From: Halomicrobium salinisoli
Lineage (GTDB): Archaea; Halobacteriota; Halobacteria; Halobacteriales; Haloarculaceae
Reading direction: 5' to 3'
Assembly (NCBI RefSeq): GCF_020405185.1
Contig: NZ_CP084463.1
Location: 2,046,001-2,110,000 of the forward strand
DNA: 64,000 nucleotides
Made by a program: the position numbers and the translations under genes. The notes beneath the pieces were generated by a model that was not told where the DNA came from, searched no databases, and worked only from the letters and a program-made list of their open reading frames with translations. Each line of letters starts with the position of its first letter. The stretch's first letter is position 1. Below, piece after piece: positions 60,604-64,000 of this stretch.

Positions 60604-60604
60604 G

Positions 60605-60907
60605 TTACCACCTCATTGTCGTCGCCTCGGTCACGTCCACGTCCGCGAAGTTGCGGTACAGCACCAGGATGATCCCCAGTCCGACGGCGACCTCGGCGGC
60701 GGCCAGCGCCATCACGAACAGCGCGAACACCTGGCCGGTGAGGTTGCCGTACTGGAGCGAGAAGGCCACCAGGTTGATGTTGGCGGCGTTGAGGATCAGC
60801 TCGACGGACATCAGGAATATCAGGGCGTTCCGGCGGGTCAGCACGCCGAACACGCCGATACAGAACACCGCCGCCGACAGCAGGAGGTAGTACTGGGAGG
60901 GGATCAC
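60605..60907 (-). CDS. nuoK: NADH-quinone oxidoreductase-type subunit K
   Basis: 100-residue membrane subunit with three helices. LTRRNALIFLMSVELILNAANINLVAFS contains the two conserved Glu-type residues of NuoK. It uses a GTG start at 60907 that overlaps the end of the nuoJ2 gene by 4 bases. Confidence 0.95.
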   Translation of the reverse strand: MIPSQYYLLLSAAVFCIGVFGVLTRRNALIFLMSVELILNAANINLVAFSLQYGNLTGQVFALFVMALAAAEVAVGLGIILVLYRNFADVDVTEATTMRW

Positions 60908-61224
60908 CGGCCGTCACCTCCCTCGTCCTCGCGCCTAGCCAGCATGATCGACCCGTCCAGTGCCGCGTCGAGCAGCACTGCGATCAGGAGGAAGGCGGCG
61001 AGGAAGCCTTCGCTCGCGACTGCCGCGCCGTCGCCCGTCACGGCCGCGGGGTCGATGTCGAACAGCGCCGCGCCGATGCTGCGCACGACGGCCGCGTCGG
61101 CGCCGAAGCCGGTCGGCTCCGGGAACGACGCGTTCAGGAAGGCCGCCGCCATGACGGCGAACAGCGCGACGGCGGCCAGTCCCGGCACCAGCGTCGACTC
61201 GGTGCGGAGCTCGGGACGGCTCAT
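60904..61224 (-). CDS. nuoJ2: complex I subunit J, C-terminal half (NuoJ2)
   Basis: 106 residues with two hydrophobic helices (TLVPGLAAVALFAVMAAAFL near the start and EGFLAAFLLIAVLLDAALDGSIML near the end). In haloarchaea nuoJ is split into two genes, and this is the downstream half by position. It overlaps nuoJ1 and nuoK by 4 bases each. Confidence 0.85.
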   Translation of the reverse strand: MSRPELRTESTLVPGLAAVALFAVMAAAFLNASFPEPTGFGADAAVVRSIGAALFDIDPAAVTGDGAAVASEGFLAAFLLIAVLLDAALDGSIMLARREDEGGDGR

Positions 61225-61493
61225 GACGCCACCTCGAGGACGCTCTCGTCTCTCCGGGTGAGCATCACCGCGAAGGTGACCAGGATCAACACACCGCCGA
61301 CGTACACGAGGATCTGCATCGCGGCGACGAACTCGGCGTAGAGCATCACGTAGTGGACCGCGACGCTCAACAGCGCCACGCCCAGCAGGAGCGCCGAGTG
61401 CCAGACGTCGCGCACGAGCACGACGCCCAAGCTGCTCGCGATGGTCACTATCGCGAACAGCGCGAACGCGATCGTCTCGTACAGTCCCATCAT
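61221..61493 (-). CDS. nuoJ1: complex I subunit J, N-terminal half (NuoJ1)
   Basis: 90 residues with three helices; AFALFAIVTIASSLGVVLVRDVWHSALLLGVALLSVAVHYVMLYAEFVAAMQILVYVGGVLILVTFAVML is the NuoJ N-terminal core, including the pi-bulge-type helix region YAEFVAAMQ. ATG 61493 (or ATG 61490). Separated by 122 bases from nuoI, the largest gap inside the operon. Confidence 0.92.
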   Translation of the reverse strand: MMGLYETIAFALFAIVTIASSLGVVLVRDVWHSALLLGVALLSVAVHYVMLYAEFVAAMQILVYVGGVLILVTFAVMLTRRDESVLEVAS

Positions 61494-61615
61494 TAGTGGA
61501 CTCTCCCGTCGGCTGGCTTTTGAAGATTCCTCTTTCGTCTCGTCACGGCCGGGAAACCGCGCCGAGAGCCGAGGCTACCGAACCGAACCTGTGCGAAACG
61601 AAACCGGATCGGCGA

Positions 61616-62077
61616 CTACTGGTAGTCGACTTCGCCTTCGCCCTCGCCGATCCACGCGCCGCGGTCGGGTTCGCGGGACTCGAGCGGGTCGATGTCCTTG
61701 TACCAGGGGACGTTCTTCAGCTGCTCCTTGTTGTAGGCGAAGTCGTCCTTCGTGTCCGCGGTGAACTCGAAGTTCTGCGTCAGCAGGATGGCGTCGACGG
61801 GGCAGACCTCCTCGCAGAGCCGGCAGTAGATGCACTGACCGACGTGGAGGTTGTACTGCTCGCCGTTGCGCTGGTCGTCGGTGACGATGTGGATGGTGTT
61901 GTTCGGGCAGACGTTCTCGCACTGCCGACACCAGATACACCGCTCCTGGCTGAACTTGTGGACCCCGCGGAAGCGCGGGCTCACCTCCGGAGTGGTCTCC
62001 GGGTACTCGACGGTGAACGTCTCACCGTCCAGCGCGTGCTTCATCGTCGTTGCCATTGATTTGAGGACGCCGATCAT
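61616..62077 (-). CDS. nuoI: NADH-quinone oxidoreductase-type subunit I (2[4Fe-4S])
   Basis: 153-residue iron-sulfur subunit that carries electrons to the quinone site. Two ferredoxin motifs are present: CIWCRQCENVCPNNTI and CIYCRLCEEVCPVDAI, separated by 23 residues. An N-terminal helix (MIGVLKSMATTMKHAL) docks to the membrane arm. Confidence 0.96.
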   Translation of the reverse strand: MIGVLKSMATTMKHALDGETFTVEYPETTPEVSPRFRGVHKFSQERCIWCRQCENVCPNNTIHIVTDDQRNGEQYNLHVGQCIYCRLCEEVCPVDAILLTQNFEFTADTKDDFAYNKEQLKNVPWYKDIDPLESREPDRGAWIGEGEGEVDYQ

Positions 62078-62123
62078 AGTAGGTCACCTGCGGTTGTCGC
62101 AGTCGGGCGAAGCAGATCGCGCA

Positions 62124-63176
62124 TCAGACGATCACCCCGACGATGACCGCCGTGAGGATCAGGTTGGCGAAGGCCAGCACGAGCAGGCCCTTCCACCCGA
62201 TCGTGATCAGCTGGTCGATCCGGACGCGGGGCACCGCGGAACGGGCCCACTGCGTGAACATGAACACGCCCCAGATCTTGATCAGGAACCACACGATCCC
62301 GGGCAGGACGGGCCCGGCGGGGCCGCCCAGGAAGATGGTCGCCACGATGGCGCCGCCCAGGAAGATGTGGACGAACTCGCCGAGGTAGATCAGCACGAAG
62401 TACACCGACGAGTACTCGGTCTGGTACCCGGCGACGATCTCCGTCGGCGCCTCCGGGATGTCGAAGGGGTTGCGGCCCACTTCGGCGAGGTTCGCGATCA
62501 TGAACAGGACGAACGCGAAGGGGTTCACGAAGGCGTACCACGCGGGGATCTCGAGCCCGGCGATCGAGACCAGCGTCTCCGCCTGGGCCTCAACGATCCC
62601 GCTCATCTGGAGCGTGCCCGCGAACAGCACGACGGACACGCCAGTCAGGATCAGCGGGATCTCGTAGGCGAGGTTCTGCGCGACCGCGCGCAGGCCGCCG
62701 AGGAACGAGTACTTGTTGTTCGAGGCGTAGCCGGCCATCACCAGGCCGAGCGAGGCGATCGACGCGACCGCGAACACGTAGGCCAGGCCGGCCTCGGGAT
62801 CGGCGAGGTGGATGCCGTTCCCCATCGGGATGACGGCGAAGCCAAGCAGCGCCGAGGACGCGATCACCAGCGGCGCCAGGTCCCAGGCCGGGCGGTCGAC
62901 GCCGTCCGGGACGATCAGTTCCTTCGAGATCAGTCGGACGGCGTCGGCCACGATGATCAGCAGGCCGGCGGGACCGTGTCGGTTGACGGCGATACGGTCG
63001 GTGAACGCGGCGGTGATCTTCCGCTTGGCCCACGGGCCGGCCAGCGCCGCGTTCAGCAGCATGATCGTGCCGATGACGGCCGCACCGACGATGCTCAGCA
63101 CGGCGAGGACGCCGGGGTCCGAGGCGTCGAGGCCCAGCAGATCCGCCAGCGTCTCGGGAAGCGGCGCGGCCTGCAT
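62124..63176 (-). CDS. nuoH: NADH-quinone oxidoreductase-type subunit H
   Basis: 350-residue membrane subunit with about eight helices forming the quinone chamber. Blocks include DRIAVNRHGPAGLLIIVADAVRLISKE, FAVASIASLGLVMAGYASNNKYSFLGGLRAVAQNLAYEIPL and AEVGRNPFDIPEAPTEIVAGYQTEYSS with the conserved Glu residues. It shares one base with the nuoD stop. Confidence 0.96.
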   Translation of the reverse strand: MQAAPLPETLADLLGLDASDPGVLAVLSIVGAAVIGTIMLLNAALAGPWAKRKITAAFTDRIAVNRHGPAGLLIIVADAVRLISKELIVPDGVDRPAWDLAPLVIASSALLGFAVIPMGNGIHLADPEAGLAYVFAVASIASLGLVMAGYASNNKYSFLGGLRAVAQNLAYEIPLILTGVSVVLFAGTLQMSGIVEAQAETLVSIAGLEIPAWYAFVNPFAFVLFMIANLAEVGRNPFDIPEAPTEIVAGYQTEYSSVYFVLIYLGEFVHIFLGGAIVATIFLGGPAGPVLPGIVWFLIKIWGVFMFTQWARSAVPRVRIDQLITIGWKGLLVLAFANLILTAVIVGVIV

Positions 63177-64000
63177 CAGCGATCCACCTCCCCGAGCACG
63201 ATGTCCAGGCTACCGAGCGACGCGACCATGTCGGCCACGTACTCGCCCTCGGACATCGCCGGCAGCGTCTGCAGGTTCGAGAAGCAGGGGCTTCGGATCT
63301 TGAAGCGGGCGGGCTTGTCCGTGCCGTCCGCGCGGATGTAGATGCCGAGTTCGCCCTTCGCGCCCTCGACGGCGCGGTAGACCTCCGTGTCCGGGTCCGG
63401 ACGGAGGGTGCGCGGGACGTTGGCCTGGATGTCGCGGTCCTCCTCGGGCCAGTCCTCCAGCAGGTCGACGCACTGCTCGATGATCTTCGCGGACTCCTCG
63501 ACCTCGCGCATGCGGACGAGCAGGCGCGAGAAGTTGTCGCAGCCGTCCTCCGTGACGACGTCCCACTCCAGTTCGTCGTAGTAGCCGTAGGGGTCGTCCC
63601 GGCGGAGGTCGTAGTCGACGCCGGAGCCGCGAGCGACCGGTCCCGTCGCACCGTAGTCCTTGACCGCCTCGGGCGAGAGGACGCCGGTGTTGACCGTCCG
63701 CATCTGGAGGATCTCGTTGCCCGTGATGAGGTCGTGGTACTCGTTGAGCTTCTCCGGCAGGTCGTCGAGGAAGTCCCGGATCTTCTCGAAGAACTCCTCG
63801 CGGGGCTGGGGGACGTCCCAGGCGACCCCGCCCAGCCGGAAGTAGTTGAACATCAGCCGCTGGCCGGTCAGGTCCTCCAGAATCGACTGGACGACCTCGC
63901 GGTCACGGATGCCGTACTGGAAGATGGCGGTGAAGTCGCCGTAGACGTCCAGCGCGAACGTCGACACCGCGAGCATGTGGGCGGCGATCCGGGAGAGTTC
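63176..64000 (-). CDS. nuoD: NADH-quinone oxidoreductase-type subunit D (5' end outside window)
   Basis: Partial: about 274 C-terminal residues, open at the window edge. ELSRIAAHMLAVSTFALDVYGD, YFRLGGVAWDVP and GELGIYIRADGTDKPARFKIRSPCFSNLQTLP are the 49-kDa subunit signatures near the quinone site. In haloarchaea this is often a fused NuoCD, and the C part would lie beyond position 64000. As is usual for haloarchaea, no nuoE, nuoF or nuoG is seen in the visible part of the operon, so the electron donor is probably not NADH. Confidence 0.95.
   Translation of the reverse strand, partial: ELSRIAAHMLAVSTFALDVYGDFTAIFQYGIRDREVVQSILEDLTGQRLMFNYFRLGGVAWDVPQPREEFFEKIRDFLDDLPEKLNEYHDLITGNEILQMRTVNTGVLSPEAVKDYGATGPVARGSGVDYDLRRDDPYGYYDELEWDVVTEDGCDNFSRLLVRMREVEESAKIIEQCVDLLEDWPEEDRDIQANVPRTLRPDPDTEVYRAVEGAKGELGIYIRADGTDKPARFKIRSPCFSNLQTLPAMSEGEYVADMVASLGSLDIVLGEVDR

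Overview
This is chromosomal DNA of a haloarchaeon (class Halobacteria). The evidence is high GC, strongly acidic proteins, archaeal S15 and S3Ae, KEOPS Pcc1, a type IV pilus ATPase/TadC pair, a complex I operon with split nuoJ, and tRNA genes without encoded CCA. The lineage looks Haloarculaceae-like, but that is an inference.

Layout. 0-2.7 kb: a Bat-type HTH regulator, a methyltransferase and an AzlC/AzlD pair. 2.8-23.8 kb: a large type IV pilus-like locus. It begins with a PilB-type ATPase and a PilC/TadC membrane protein, followed by five small proteins that all start with a DRGQ- or DRA-type class III prepilin-like signal. Then come three very large tandem minus-strand proteins with the same kind of N-terminus and a beta-solenoid-like, bactofilin-like ectodomain. 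A second paralogous five-gene cassette in the same order and a fourth large protein complete it. Between the two halves sit tRNA-Ala(GGC), T-arm-derived palindromic repeats and a low-GC orphan gene. This locus is the main candidate for an undescribed system: one export motor that may serve two minor-pilin sets and four different beta-solenoid pseudopilins.

24-27 kb: translation cluster rps15, RecJ-like, pcc1, rps3ae, preceded by a hairpin-rich leader that may be a structured RNA. 27-30 kb: halocyanin, a FAD-dependent glycerol-3-phosphate dehydrogenase-like enzyme, a 327-bp MITE-like element and phosphomevalonate decarboxylase. 30.6-34.7 kb: a probable spatial-organisation/motility cluster made of a CheW with a long acidic arm overlapping a ParA ATPase, a FlaD/E-domain protein and a salactin-like actin homologue. 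35-40 kb: a fructan pair (GH32 and GH68) with a copper-storage-like four-helix protein and a MazG-like gene broken by a 28-bp tandem duplication. 40-45 kb: an AIR synthase-like enzyme and a thiamine-type ABC transporter.

45-54 kb: an N6-adenine DNA methyltransferase, a PD-(D/E)XK-type nuclease, a nucleoside hydrolase, an exported EEP nuclease/phosphatase, an exported ComEC-like MBL lipoprotein with its DUF3006 partner, and an RraA-like protein. 54.3-55.5 kb: tRNA-Val(CAC) with more T-arm palindromes, a small coiled-coil gene and a DtxR-like operator. 55.5-64 kb: complex I genes nuoD-H-I-J1-J2-K-L-M-N on the minus strand; nuoD runs off the window end. No rRNA, transposase or CRISPR array was seen.
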